Source: Paulownia fortunei (Eukaryota; Streptophyta; Magnoliopsida; Lamiales; Paulowniaceae). Taken from it: a stretch of DNA of 64,000 nt. Shown in pieces: positions 42,760 to 55,800 of the stretch. Position 1 is the first letter of the stretch, and each line of letters begins with the position of its first letter. The notes under the pieces were generated by a model. The model was given only the letters and a program-made list of their open reading frames with translations, was not told where the DNA came from and made no database searches. The stretch is from positions 8,246,001-8,310,000 of the forward strand of contig CM033113.1 in NCBI GenBank assembly GCA_019321725.1, written 5' to 3'. The translations under genes and the position numbers were made by a program.

Positions 42760-44440
42760 TAATTTGGTATCAAACTTTCAAAAATAATTAATTTAATCCC
42801 ATATATGATCACATCTTACTAATTTGATCACTTCAATAAAAAAATAGACGAAAAAGCCAGAATAGAGCATTCGGCTATCAACTCTAATTCAATTTAATTT
42901 TAATCAAAACATTAAAATTATTTTGACAATTTTACCTTCACATACCAATTTTATATTTTGATAAATGTATTATAATATTTATTGAAAACTTAAAAATTAT
43001 ATAAGTGTTAATTGAATATCATGCAATGATAAATACAAGTCCCAAAAATTTGATTTTGAAAAAATATTAATTTTTGTTAAATAATTTCTATAGAATATAT
43101 CATAGTATTAATTAATAATATAAATAGTATATATAAAATAATTTTAATATAATTTAAAAATGAGTGCAAGAACGATACATGTAAAAATATATCAAAATAG
43201 CCGTAATTTTGTTCCTAAATAATACCATTATATTTTTATTTTATTTTTTTATTCTACGAACTCATACATTATCCAGTTTTATATTTTTGGATCGATTTTT
43301 TGTTGCAAAAAATTCATAATGTGCTTATACATATTAAATCTAAATTCTTCTTGTCTTGTTTTTAACTAAGTAGGAACTAATAGGCAATGTCTTTTTTCTT
43401 TTGTTTCATAGTATTTATTTATTATGCTATTCATTCATCAAGCATCAGAATCTGGTAAATCTGAAACATAATATTATGAAGTATTAGGCTCCAATTTTTA
43501 AAAAAGTGTAGGTATATGTGTGTCACTTAATATAATATTTGATTGCAGATTGTTGTTAATTGTTGCTTATTTATTTATTTATTACTATTATTGATATTGT
43601 AATATATTTGACCGTTTCATTTGGAAAATAAATTATCAAACATCAATAAAATCTTCTTCTTAGTTATATTTATGAATATATGCAATAAATAAGAAAAATA
43701 TTATTTGATGCCACACATATATACCTCCACTTTTTGGAAATTCGAAAACAAATTTTCATATTATTGAGGCCTTAAATTTTTTATAATTCGATGCTTGATA
43801 AATGAATAACACAATAAATAACTATTACGAAATAAAGAAAATATTTCCTACTGTTTTCCCTAGCAGAATGGAAGCGAATTTGACATTTAATATGTACAAA
43901 CATACTATGATTTTTTTTGGCAAAAAAAGGCCGAAAAATATAAAATTTAATAACGTACGGATTCGGAGATGCACTAGTAAAAATAAAACGGCAAAAAATT
44001 ATTAGAAATAAAAAATATAATTTATTTTTATATTATTTTAAAGTATATCTTACTTGTACTCATTTTTTAATTATATAGAAGCTATTTAGTGCGTCAACAT
44101 ATTATTTAATTTATAACTATGATATAAAGTAGAGATAAATATTTAATAATAGTTAATATTTTCATAAGTTCTTAGGATTTGTGTCTTTTTAATTTCATGA
44201 TATTCAATTAACACTTATAAATATTTTTTTAAATTTAATTATAAATTATTTATAAAAGTGGAGTAAAATTGGCACGTGGAAATAATTTGTCAAAATAATT
44301 TTAATATTTATATTATAAAATAAACTGAATGAGAGTTAGTGGCTACATACTCATCAAATTTTTGTCTATTTCTTTAATAAAGTTTGGCTGTAATTAAAGA
44401 TTAAAATTAATTATTTTTAAAATTATGATGCCAAACTTCT
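42760..44440. repeat. Long imperfect inverted repeat, arms of about 300 bp
   Basis: The left arm is about 42760-43080. The right arm is about 44140-44440 and matches it as reverse complement in the same order: aaaataattaattt, aaatagac, aactct.attca, attaaaattattttgaca, taagtgttaattgaatatc and aaatattaa. The arms differ by many substitutions and small indels. The spacer of about 1.06 kb is AT-rich without coding signal. This could be a foldback-like element or two copies of one dispersed repeat in opposite orientation. The left arm begins about 100 bases upstream of the DOMON/b561 start codon. Confidence 0.7.
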
Positions 44441-46474
44441 AAAACAATCCAAGGAAAGTTAAGGGGCGAAGCTTCTATGCAAAAACTAACAAGTTCTGCA
44501 CGTGGCTTTTTTTTTTTTTTTTTATTATTACAAAAACCAACAGAGTGACTTAATTTTTAATGATTAGGTGATATAATGAACAAAAAATAATTAGTTTTAA
44601 AAGTTTGGCACTAATCTTAGAAAACATTTATATTTTAGGATTAAAGGTATAATTTTCTCATGACTTAGTAGTGGAACTTTACTCTATCTTTCGTTTTGAG
44701 AGAAGGAACTTTATATCATGTCAAAGGACATGTTTAGGAGTTAACCCTACTAAGTTATGGATATGTTCTGTCTCTATTTTTCGGCTGAGGACCTTAGGTT
44801 CGTTTAGGTTGTCATAAAGAAAAAAGGCAAGCCCATAATCCTTTAGCCATGGGGCCTCATTTACTTTTATTTTATTTTTTCTTTCTGGCATATATAACAT
44901 ATGTAACATGATCTTAACAGAAAAAGTCCCAAAAATCAATTTTGAGATTCATTTCTTTGGAGCTATATGATAAATTAATGTTCTTTGTCAGCTTTAGATT
45001 ATATTCTAAAGTATAAAGTTGTACGTGTTGAAATGAATAAAATATTTTTCAATAGTTTTTTCTCATTTAAATTCATGATTAAAAAGAATACTTTAAAAAT
45101 ATAATAATAATAAAAATAAAACATGATTCCTTCTGTATTTGTACGGTCAGTTCGACTCTCATTAGAATGAAAAGAAGCAGCTACACAGATCAAGCAATTA
45201 GTATGATCAACTTTTGACTTGCAAGTTGGTGAAATTCTTGGATCATCATGAGTGCAATACATCATACATCCATTGATACTGGATGAAGAAGGGGATGGAT
45301 GGTGCACCCACTATGACCTATTGTCATCACCGGGTCAGCAAGTTGCAACATTTGTAAAGAGAAGTTTAATTGTTTATCGTAGCCGTTTTATCTGGGATGT
45401 TGTATGACTATGCATATATATATATATATATATATGCACACACATACAAAAATAATGTATATATAAGAACAATAACTCTGCCAAAGAGCTTGGATATAAA
45501 TAATAATATATCGAGAGTCTCAAAATTGTCTCATGCAATGTTGACTAATTGCATGAACATGAGTCGGAATACCATGTGGGCGTGGATGTTTACAAGGCAT
45601 TTAATATGCTAAAAAATAATTAAAAAAAAAGAATATTTCGACATGATATTAATATAATAGTTAGCTTGTCCAATACATTTTAGATACGACACCAATATAG
45701 TTATTGACGGATCCAATGCATTTTGCATACAAATGTTGTCTATTTTTACTTTATAAAGTTTAGGAGTTAAATAAGAAATAAAATAAATAAATAAATAAGA
45801 AAAGAGATAGTGCTACCTCATTTAAACATTTTTTTCTCTCTTTGCTTCTTTATTAGAGTTAAATCCCCCCACCCCCCCCACCCCACCCCAACCCAACCGG
45901 CCCAACCCATAATACTATAGTACAGGAATCAAGTAGTACACATATAATATCAAAGTAGTCTTTCTCTTTGTATGCGCACTAATAACTTTATAAATCCGTT
46001 ATCTGCATGCATCATATATATTATAGACATCTAAGTCTAAATATTTTCTGCTTTAAATTTTTAAAAATTATCATATCTCGTATCTGTATTATATCGTATT
46101 TGTGCTCGAGAATACAAATCATATCATATACACCTTTTTTATCTAACGATACTTTAGGTAATTTATTTTAGTTACACTATCTATTCTATCAATATAACCA
46201 CAATATAAAATAAATACTTTGATATCCCTCAATTAATCTTATAAAGTGAGCATGATATTATTATATAAAATAATTTCTTCCCAAATATATATCTTATCCA
46301 TCACTCTTTCATCCCTCTTTAAAAGTAAACGTGTAATGATTAATACAATTTCTCCCTGTTCATAAAAAAAAAAAGCAAAAAGAAACAAGAGTCTAAGCAA
46401 AACGTCCCTTATTTTATTAGTTTAATCTGCGAAATTTATGAACAATGTAGAGTAGACAACGTCACCGTCATAAG

Positions 46475-46600
46475 ATGGGCCAATGGGCCTAAATAGGTCA
46501 CCGCCAGGAGGAATTGGGCCCGACTATTATTAGGGCTAGGGCTTCCCTTATTGGGTCACCGCCACAAGGATTTGGGTCCGTGTATTTTTTAGGCCCAAGT
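46475..46600 (+). promoter_or_regulatory. VPS35L promoter with duplicated site II-type block
   Basis: Several TGGGCC/GGCCCA words (GATGGGCCAATGGGCCTA, TTGGGCCCGA, AGGCCCAAG) lie 250-380 bases before the VPS35L ATG. A block ggtcaccgcca..aggattgggYccg appears twice, at 46496 and 46554 (period 58), with TAGGGCTAGGGCTT between the copies. Site II clusters with nearby telo-box-like words are typical of constitutively expressed plant genes. Function is inferred from motif and position. Confidence 0.5.
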
Positions 46601-46852
46601 CCTTAACATTTTGTACAATTCTAATCCAGTATCACTACGCACCATGTACACAGCATCATCCTGGAAGTATAACAAAGTAAACGCTCTCGTTCTTGAAACG
46701 CGATTCCCAAGATCGTCCCAGAAGAATTCGCGACTCTAGGTCCGGCGCCGACGAAAAGCACAACGGGCTGGTATTATCGGCAAAGCCTCAAGAGTTGATC
46801 AAACGGAGCGCCGAGCTGTAGTGTCTTGTGTTAAACATCAGAAGTCCAGTCC

Positions 46853-49800
46853 ATGGGACTTGAATTCAGACGCCGCGACTACAGAGCCGAAGAGCAGGCC
46901 CACTCGCTCCCCGAATGCATGCCGATACTCACCCTCTCTCCGCTCCTTCTCCTTCATCTCTCCAGGTCCGCGCCTCTTCGGATTTTGAAGAATGTAGTGT
47001 TTTCATTATGTTGTAAACAGAAATCATAATCTGCAATTTCAGTAATCATTAAGAAAATAAGTAAATGTTGCATATTATTGCCAATAATGTTCCTCTTATG
47101 GAATTGGTTATGTTACCTAATGCCTTTGGCATTCAACTGTGTTTTGTATATTTAGCCTTAGTCCTATATTCTGATGGAGTTTAATGACATTGGGTTAAAG
47201 GTGGAAGACTCGGGTTGTGGGAAAGATGATTTCTTCGATCCACTTAGGGCTACTGATGGGACAATGGAAGTCGTGGCCAATGATATGCAGCATGAAGATA
47301 TTAATTCTGAGCCGACAGTGCCCGGTGACATCTCTGCTCAACTGAGATCGAGGAAGGAATGGAATTCTTTTAAGAAAATTTTGATGCAGCGATTTCCTGT
47401 TTCTAAAACAACTCCGATATCCATGGTAGGTGTCTGTCTTAGTATATAGTATCGAAACTTCATTTTCTTATGGGATGTTTTGAAATTTTTGATCAACAAT
47501 AAGCATATTTTTTTTATTGTACAAAAACTAAGCTCAGTTTAACACTTTCGTATTTTGGATGGAGTGGCTGACGTTAACTAGTTGCTTAATGTTGCTCCTA
47601 ACAGGTATCCGGTGTACTTGTGAAGGACAACAAAGGTCTACTCTATTTTGTGATCTTATTCTTTTTTCCTTTCCTTTTGATTTACTGCTTGCATATAACC
47701 CTTAAGATATTGGCAACAATGAGAAATCATCAAGAGATTTGCATTCAGGGGAATTGGATGATCACAAAAAAATTGATGAAGAAGATGTTAGGGTTATCAG
47801 TCAGCAGGAGTGTCTTTCAAAGTTGCAGGAACTCAAAGATGAAATTAATCAGTCTTGGTGTGCAGATGATCACGTAACATCTTTAAGGTCGTCAATTAAG
47901 GTGAATTCTTTCTATAGAGATTTAATTTTTTTATTTAGTCTTTTGCTTCTGCCAGCTGTTGCTGGAAACTTTTGACTTAAGGGTCCTTTAGTCTCAAACA
48001 ATAGAAGGGGGAAATAATGTTTGTGTGTAGTCTTCTTTATTTGCCAATTGTTTGGTTTGACATCAATTCTAGATTAAGATAAAAAATACTCTTACTGAAG
48101 AAAATCTGGATAGTGAACCCCTAAAATTTTATGTGATTTTGATTGTTCACTGAACTTTGACGAATCCTTGGACAATCATGAAATGTAACAAAGGGTGAAT
48201 TTTCCATGAAATTATATTTCTCTAAAGTGTTTCATGAAACGGGCAAAATAACTGTTGACTCCTTATATTTAACTAGTGGATCAACTTCTGTAAAATATTT
48301 GTGTCTATCTATCTATCTGTCTAAACATACTTTTATATTCACGCATGTATATATATATATATTGCAATTGACTGTAGGAAAGTTTTTCCTTTTTGTCCTC
48401 TTTGTTTGATTTTCTTCTCTAAATTCTCCAATTGGAACCAAGTTGGTGAAAATTGCAGCCTCTTAAACTGTTGGCATCAGGGAGTGGATAGTGGAGTTTT
48501 AAAAGATGATTTCAATCTGATCTGACACTGAGTTTATTGGTCTGTAACTCAGTGTTACAACCAAAGGTTGGGAAGAAGGCAGGGGGTTGGTGATTTGTTT
48601 TTTCTTTTCATCCATAAACCACGTGGCTTTGAAAGTAAAAATGTTCTTTGCAGGTTGCTAGGCTTCTAATGGACACATCTGTAATCCAGTTTTATCCAAC
48701 TCTTTTTGTTCTAGCAACTGATATAATGGACATGCTTGGTGATCTGGTGTGGAACCGCATCAAGCAAAAAGCTGTGATCACCGAAGAAGGGGGATTTATT
48801 TGCCATTTACCAGGTCTGTGACAAGACTATTAAATTTCATTTTTGTTTTTGGTATTATAATGCGTTGACTTACTTTAATAGTTCCTCTCTCTCTGTCTCT
48901 CTTTACCAAGACCTCATGCATGCTTTATGCTCACACTCACTAACTACAGATACACACAGTTAGTCTATGATTTACTGGTTTTTGTTGTGCCTACACTCTA
49001 GAAGGTGGTCAGCCTTTAAAGAAAAAATTAGACTATGCTGTTTCAATTTGATTGATCACTTCAGTTTATAACGTTCAATTCAAATTGCAGTATCAATGCT
49101 TGAGTTAAAGAAACATTTGCAGTTGAATGCATAAGAAGTCAATCTTTTGTATTCGTTTCTTGAATGAGGGGTTGGGGGTAGGGGTGTAAACGAATTGAGT
49201 CGAGCTGAATACGTTACTAATCAAATATGTTTGAATTTTGTGTCGAGTTTCAAAAATTGTGTTCGAGTTTGGTTTGATTGTTAATCAGCTTGAACGAGCT
49301 TTATTCGAGTCGAATACTATTCATACCCAAGTAGCTTGATCTTTTTATACATATTATATCAGTTTTTACTAATCAAGTCGAGCTCGAGCCAAGCTTTAGC
49401 TCTTAACGAACGAAAAAATGTGTTCAAACTTGGTTTATTATGTTTAATAAACTGCGTTTAATCAAGCTTTTATCAACTGATTTCGAGTCGAGTATCGAAT
49501 AGCTTGATTTGTTTTTTAGCCCTAGTTGCGGGTGGAGTAATGCTAAAAACTATGTAATCTACTGATGATGGAAAAATAATGTTTTAAATAAGTGATATGA
49601 AATACTAATTATTAGTCAATGACATGTCATCCAGTGTGATACTGAAACTGAAATTTTGCTTTTTGTAAGGAGGAATATATCAGATTGAATTCTGTGGATT
49701 CATTAGATATTATGGACCAATGCACTCATATTGAAATGTCTGCCTCTATGATGCCTTTTCCAGATGTTATTATTTGTAGCTCAGGCAGCCTAGAAATTTG

Positions 49801-52800
49801 TAAAACTGCAAATCCACATATACCTTCTTGTTATATGCAGATAACTTCAAAGCGGGTGATATATGCTTTGATGCCAAAGAGACCTGCAATAACTGGTTCA
49901 GCAAAATTGGCTCTGTTCGTGAACTACTTCCTCGCATGTGAAGCCCCCTTATTTATCTCATTATTCCTATGTGCGCAATAATTTCAGCATCATTAAGATG
50001 TATCTGTTGCTTCCACTCCACAATTTCAATGCCAATTATTCATATGAACTTTTGTGTGCGCAAAACTTTCTGTCAACATGAGTACAGCTTAAAGTTGTAG
50101 AACTTACGAAGATTTGTAATTGCAACACAGCTTGAACTTTTTCCCTACTAGACTTTCTTGCTCAACAATGCCTAAAAAATTAACATTATTGATATTATTT
50201 TTTGGTGAATCAGTAATAGAATCTGTTTACTAATTGCATCAGCAAACTAGAGGAGCATTCTGCACAGATGCTGTACTGGCCATTTCCTTCTCATTTTGAA
50301 TTTGAACTGATGTATTCAATTTAAAAGGGTTTACCGCTTCATTCATTATTGATAGGATATTCAGCAAATTTTTGGTCATTGTAGCCTCCAAAGTTTTCTT
50401 AATCATTGAATGTCAAGCACTTGCATGGGGAAATGAAGAAGTTATCTGAGTTGAGTTATTAAAGGAACTTACAGATGAGCGGTTTTAGAAGATTTTCCTC
50501 TAATCATTTTTAAACTCTTCTCCAGGGCTGTAGAGATGAAACAATATGTTAAAGCTTTGATGGACCATTTTGAGAGTTGCTGTGCTTAATTTGTAATCAT
50601 TATTATTTTTTATTTGTGCTTTATGTTCATTTTCGTCCGTGTCTGATAATTAGTTTTTAATTGTTATTTGCCAGCTATTTGGAGCTTGCGATATTGCCTT
50701 GCTGGCGCTTCCTTCACGACCATTCTGAGGATATCCTTCAACGCTTGGTTGTGATGATGAGGGGCATTGCTGATCCGCTGGCATCAGCCTACTGCCGCTT
50801 GTACTTGGTTCAATGCGCTCAAAGACTACCCCAACATGACAAAGGTGCTAATTCTTGGTCTCTGTTACTTATGTACGTAATTTAATGTTTCTATGTGCTC
50901 TCCTCAAGTCTTGTAGGGTTATGTGACTCCTGTAGTGGGTCATACACTTGACTAGTACGAATAACATACCACTATTTTATGGTGAGTTCGAGCAATCTGA
51001 ACTTAGATAAAATCTAGGACAGTTCAATTCTATATCCTTCTGTTTGAGATAAAAGTGACAAATCTTGTATATCACTAGTGATTGGTGGCTTAACCTCATA
51101 ATATATAGTAGGTCCAGGGCAGGCCAAAACTATGTAACCAACCCTCTGGATTCATCAAAACTCACAAGTTACATCATGTTAAAAGGTTCAGTGTTTGAGA
51201 TACATGCTACTGTGCTAGCCCTGATCTCTCTTAGATTTCCTCGTCATGCGTGTAACATGGTTTTCACTTTTCATTGTTTGTTTTAAAATCTCCTGCCTCT
51301 TAATAAGCAATGGATACTGCATCTTGTGACAGGTTTTTTGATCACTTGCATTAGTGATCTAAAACTGCTATTAATGCGCCTTACAACAGCGAGAGAAGCC
51401 ATGGATGGGAATCTTTCTGGAAATAGTAAATTACTTCTTACCCTGATTGAACCCACTGTTGAGTATATCACGAGATACTTATTCAAGGATCTCAAACAGG
51501 TTAGGCCGGATTAATGTTCATAATTTGCTTCTTTCTGGTCCATTGAGATGGTTGGGTTGAATATGGTGTTGCTGGTTTGTACTCTTCATAAACACTTGTT
51601 TCTTTAATAGAGCTTGGCATGGAATTATATGAACATTGTGGTGGTGGTTGAGATGAGTATGGCAGGACTGTGCAAGAAGTACTTTGCTTTGATCTTGCTA
51701 TTGTAAAGGAGTGATGCATCTTGTATTAATCGTTAATCAACCTCATGTTGGATGTTTTAAAACCTAAACTTTCTTGGGTTTCTTTTTGAAGTTATATCTA
51801 AATATGAATGGTCTGGTGATGTATTGTTGCTCATTGTTGTTTAAACATGTATAAGGTCATTTGTTTCTTTATGAAATCTAGTTCATCCTAAAGTTTTCAT
51901 TCTGAAAATAAACTTTAGCTTATCCCCAAATAGTAGCTTGCATGTCTCAAAGTTTTGTATCAGTTATTTTTTGAAGAATTTTTGGACAAGGTAACTCGAC
52001 TCTTTTTGAGGATCACCCTCTCTCTTCATACTGGTATGGGGATAGGCTGCATATGATAGAGGGTTCTGTTTGCGTGTTTGCTCATTATAGGCAATCTAGC
52101 ATTCTGTGTGACATGTACATGTCCATTCTTCTAACCTTTCTTAACATGGGACATTTCTCATTTTTATGTTTGGTTTTATCCGGCTTTATAGTGTTCAAAT
52201 TTTTTACATAGCAACAGAAGCTTTGGGCCTGTTCTCTTGCGTTGCAGCATCCCAGTTAAATGCGCATGTATGCTTTTTTAAATTGTAATTCTCCTTGTTT
52301 GTGACGTGCTTGTTTGTGTGTTTTCTCATTGCTTGAGTCAAACCATTCTCAATCTTTCCATATACCTGTTAAATTCCCTTTGGTTTGTAGTTGAAGCCTG
52401 TAGGAATTGGTTCTCTTTAAAGCAAAATGCATTTTTTTTTTTTTTTAGTTTAGCCCTTAAAATTTGCTTTAATGTAATCTCTTTTTTGGAAATGTCTCCC
52501 TTCCACGTACTGTAATGGCAATGCTTTGACTGATTGAATATTAATATTTCATGTCAGATGGAAATTAGCAATATGCTTGTGGCACTTGGAATGGGGAGGA
52601 ACCCATCAGTCTTGTTTGAAAATTGCTCGTGTGTCTCGATTATCCTTCATTATCTACTAAAGGAACTTCCAATTGGATTTGCTTGTTTTAATGCTGTGGA
52701 GATACTCAATCTAATAGAGTGCACTGATGATAGCTCTTTCGATCAGGTGTCTGTCTTAAGATTCGGATAAAGTGGTTTTCCTGTGTTTGTGGTGCTTTGT

Positions 52801-55800
52801 TTATTCTTGTGAAACTTATGATCTGGCAGATTAACTCTTAATATGCAGTCTTTGAATTTCAAATTACTTGGACATAGGCTATGTGAAAGGGTACCTGAAG
52901 TGAGCAGGGTCCATTTGGTAGTGGATAAAATTATCCAGGTATTATATTTTTTCTGTGTTTCTGTGTAGAATATTGTATTCTTTGCTAATGGATTAATATT
53001 ATTCATGTTATCTAGATGCTTTGGCTAATTCTGTATGATGGCATATTGCATTTATCTGGGACTTTTACAACCGGTTTCTGCTTTCCCCCAATTTGTCAAG
53101 ATATAGATCTATTGTTCTGCTCCAAATTTTTCTTTCCGTAACCTTTTTAATGGGATGGTACTATATTCATTACTTAATTTGTAGTTGTTAATACTCATGT
53201 GCTGAGCCTCCTGATATTATATATAATATCTCAGTCCATTTCAAACTAAACGTTGCATGTGCCTTAACTCTAGCACCGAAGGAATGTAAAAAATCCTTAA
53301 AGTTGTCTGTAGATGCTTTTTCTATGTCAAGCTTGCGTTCTCTGTTTTTCACTTGTCAAGTATTCACAGAATTCATTTCATCATTAATAAGTGAAATGGC
53401 TTCTCTATTATATGATTTTTGTTATTGATGATTTAGCTGCGTCTGCAATTTCAGGTTCTCTCTTGCTTTGACACCCTTGATGCATACTTGATGGTTGCGG
53501 ATGCTTATTTGGATATTATCTTCGAAAATCAGTTGGTAATTTCAAGCTTTGTCAATAAAGGTTTTATCTTGCTGTATATGTTGTTGATCTTCTGGTATAC
53601 CCATTTATATCGTTTTGATTATGTTAAATGCTGATTATTAACATATGACCTGCTCACTTTGAGGATATTCTTGTGGAAAAGCAAATAAGGAAAATCTTTT
53701 GGTGTAAGTATTTTAATCTTGGCAACTGATTTGGTTTTGTCAGTTCTATTGCAATAAATGAAGGTTGAAGATAGTTTTGTTACTAGACTAACATCTTGAG
53801 AAGTATACACATGAACATATTTCTTGCATATGCAATGTATGATCTCTCGACATAACCTGCCACAAGCTGGGTGCTGTTTCTTGGCCTTACGATTTCCTAG
53901 TGCAGTCCATAATGTAAATAAAGCCAAATCAAATAGTATCTTAAAATTTATGATTTTGTTTAAATAGTGATGACGAATGAAAGGTGGAAATAAATTATTC
54001 CCTTTTCATTTTAAGGGATATGTGATAATGCTTTCTTTTTGCCATTTAACTAGATATATGGGCCCCCATGCATTAATTTCCGGTTTTGAAGGTAATATGA
54101 TTGGTTCTTGTGGATTTTAAAAAAGTCTCCGAACCTTTAAACAGTCTTAAGATTGATCTTGAAATCATTCTTCATAGATGGGTTTGAAACACCTTGATTT
54201 TGTCGTGATTTTTATCTTTAATGTGAGAATTTGGACTGGATGACTGACAGAAGCACACATCTCTCTCACTCTGATCCATTATGCAGGGTACTTCCCTAAA
54301 TGTAATACTAGATGGAATATTTGAACGTGCACGGGAAGAGAAGATTGGTGAAAATGAATTGGTGATGCTGGAGTCAATTTTCTTGAAATTTCTTACTCAT
54401 TTTGCCAACATAGAGAACATTTTAGCACTGGTATGCTTCTGAGTGAATTTAAATTTTAATAAAGTTGTACATCTTGGGATTTTCTTCTGTTAGAAATTTC
54501 TGCTGCTTTTCTTGTTGACACATATCCTTCCCCAATTTCCATTTATTTTATGTATGTCATTACTGCACAACATTATGGTCATGTGGCTTGAGATTCTTAT
54601 GAACTATCGTTACTGACTGGCATTAAAACTTTTCTGCTTTTGTAGAGCCATTTTGTTGACATCTTAGATATGATGCATGGGAGCTCAAGAAACTCTATCA
54701 ATATGCACATTCTTAGTATGGCAACAAGGTATCATCTTGTTCCATAACATGGCATTTGGCTTTTGTATTTTCAAATCCATTTAAATTTTTTTCACTAAAG
54801 CCCAAGTGAGTTAATGCAAAGCTCTTCAGATGTGAGGGTGAGTATTGACTGGCTTATTATTTACTTTTGATTAGCTATTTTGTTGCCAATCATTTTGGCA
54901 ATGGCAATTTTGTCAATCATATATTACTTGGTAAAGAAAGCTGGCTTGAGATTCATATTGATGATGAATTGCTAAGTGAAGGTGAACTGAAATCTTTATG
55001 GGGGACTGGGGGTTGGAAGTTTGCATCAGTAATATACTATTTCAGAAGTTTCTTTCGTTGGATCAGTTACTGGATAAAAGATTCTTTGATTGGAAAACTT
55101 GCTGGCTTAATAGACATTGTTAGATGTAAAAAGTTGACCTTAAGATCCTGAACGTATGCATTAGGAAAATCTGTCCTGTTAAATCTCTCAGTTACCTTTT
55201 ATTGAAATCTATGTAGTATGCTAAACCTTCTTGTATGGGTTTCCTTTATGCTAAGGGGGCTTATTTCTCCATAATTCGGATGGAGTTAAAGAAATTGTTT
55301 GGTAATTCTGTTGAGATGAACGAATGCAAGTTTTTTCAGTCAGAAACATGTTTGTTGGCCGGTTTCCTGGTCCAAGTACTGATGAATGGATTACAGGATC
55401 CAGAATTATCAATTATTATATTTTTGTCAAAACATCACTCGAGCAGACAGCAACGTACAGGCTTAACATTCTTCAATTGAATTATCAATTATTATATATT
55501 TTGTCAAAACATTACTCGAGCAGACAGCAACATACAGGCTTAACATTCTTCAATTTGCTGAATTTTGGCACAATATTTTACCACTGGTTGTTGGATAAAA
55601 GCTAGGGTTTAGTGAGTAGTATTTTGGGAAGTAAAACTGAAAATTCTTTTTTTGAGTTACACTTGAGAAATGCTTCTGGGCATGCGGTCCAAATGTTAAA
55701 AAATATCGAACATCTTTGCTTGCCCCATTTCTGCAAACATATCAGTACTCTTTGTGTTACTTTTGGGTTGACAACACTGATCAGCCACAATTTTTTGTTG

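Larger units (their letters stand above)
42657..46852. other. 4.2-kb AT-rich intergenic region
   Basis: This stretch separates the 5' end of the DOMON/b561 gene from that of VPS35L. It contains a long imperfect inverted repeat (listed separately), a (TA)n run at about 45415-45434, and a C-rich tract near 45865-45895. The VPS35L promoter lies on its right edge. Open frames such as 43802-44005, 44999-45307 and 45370-45612 have no recognisable similarity and simple AT-driven composition. Confidence 0.5.

Noticed and set aside
47174..47200. ATG at 47174 as the VPS35L start
   Set aside because: It lies in the intron just before the acceptor at 47200. The family N-terminus is coded by the exon at 46853-46965 and joins exactly at 47201.
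54867..55151. 94-codon frame as an extra VPS35L exon
   Set aside because: Exons 13 and 14 join directly with correct phase (AG+G), and the family sequence runs on without a gap there.
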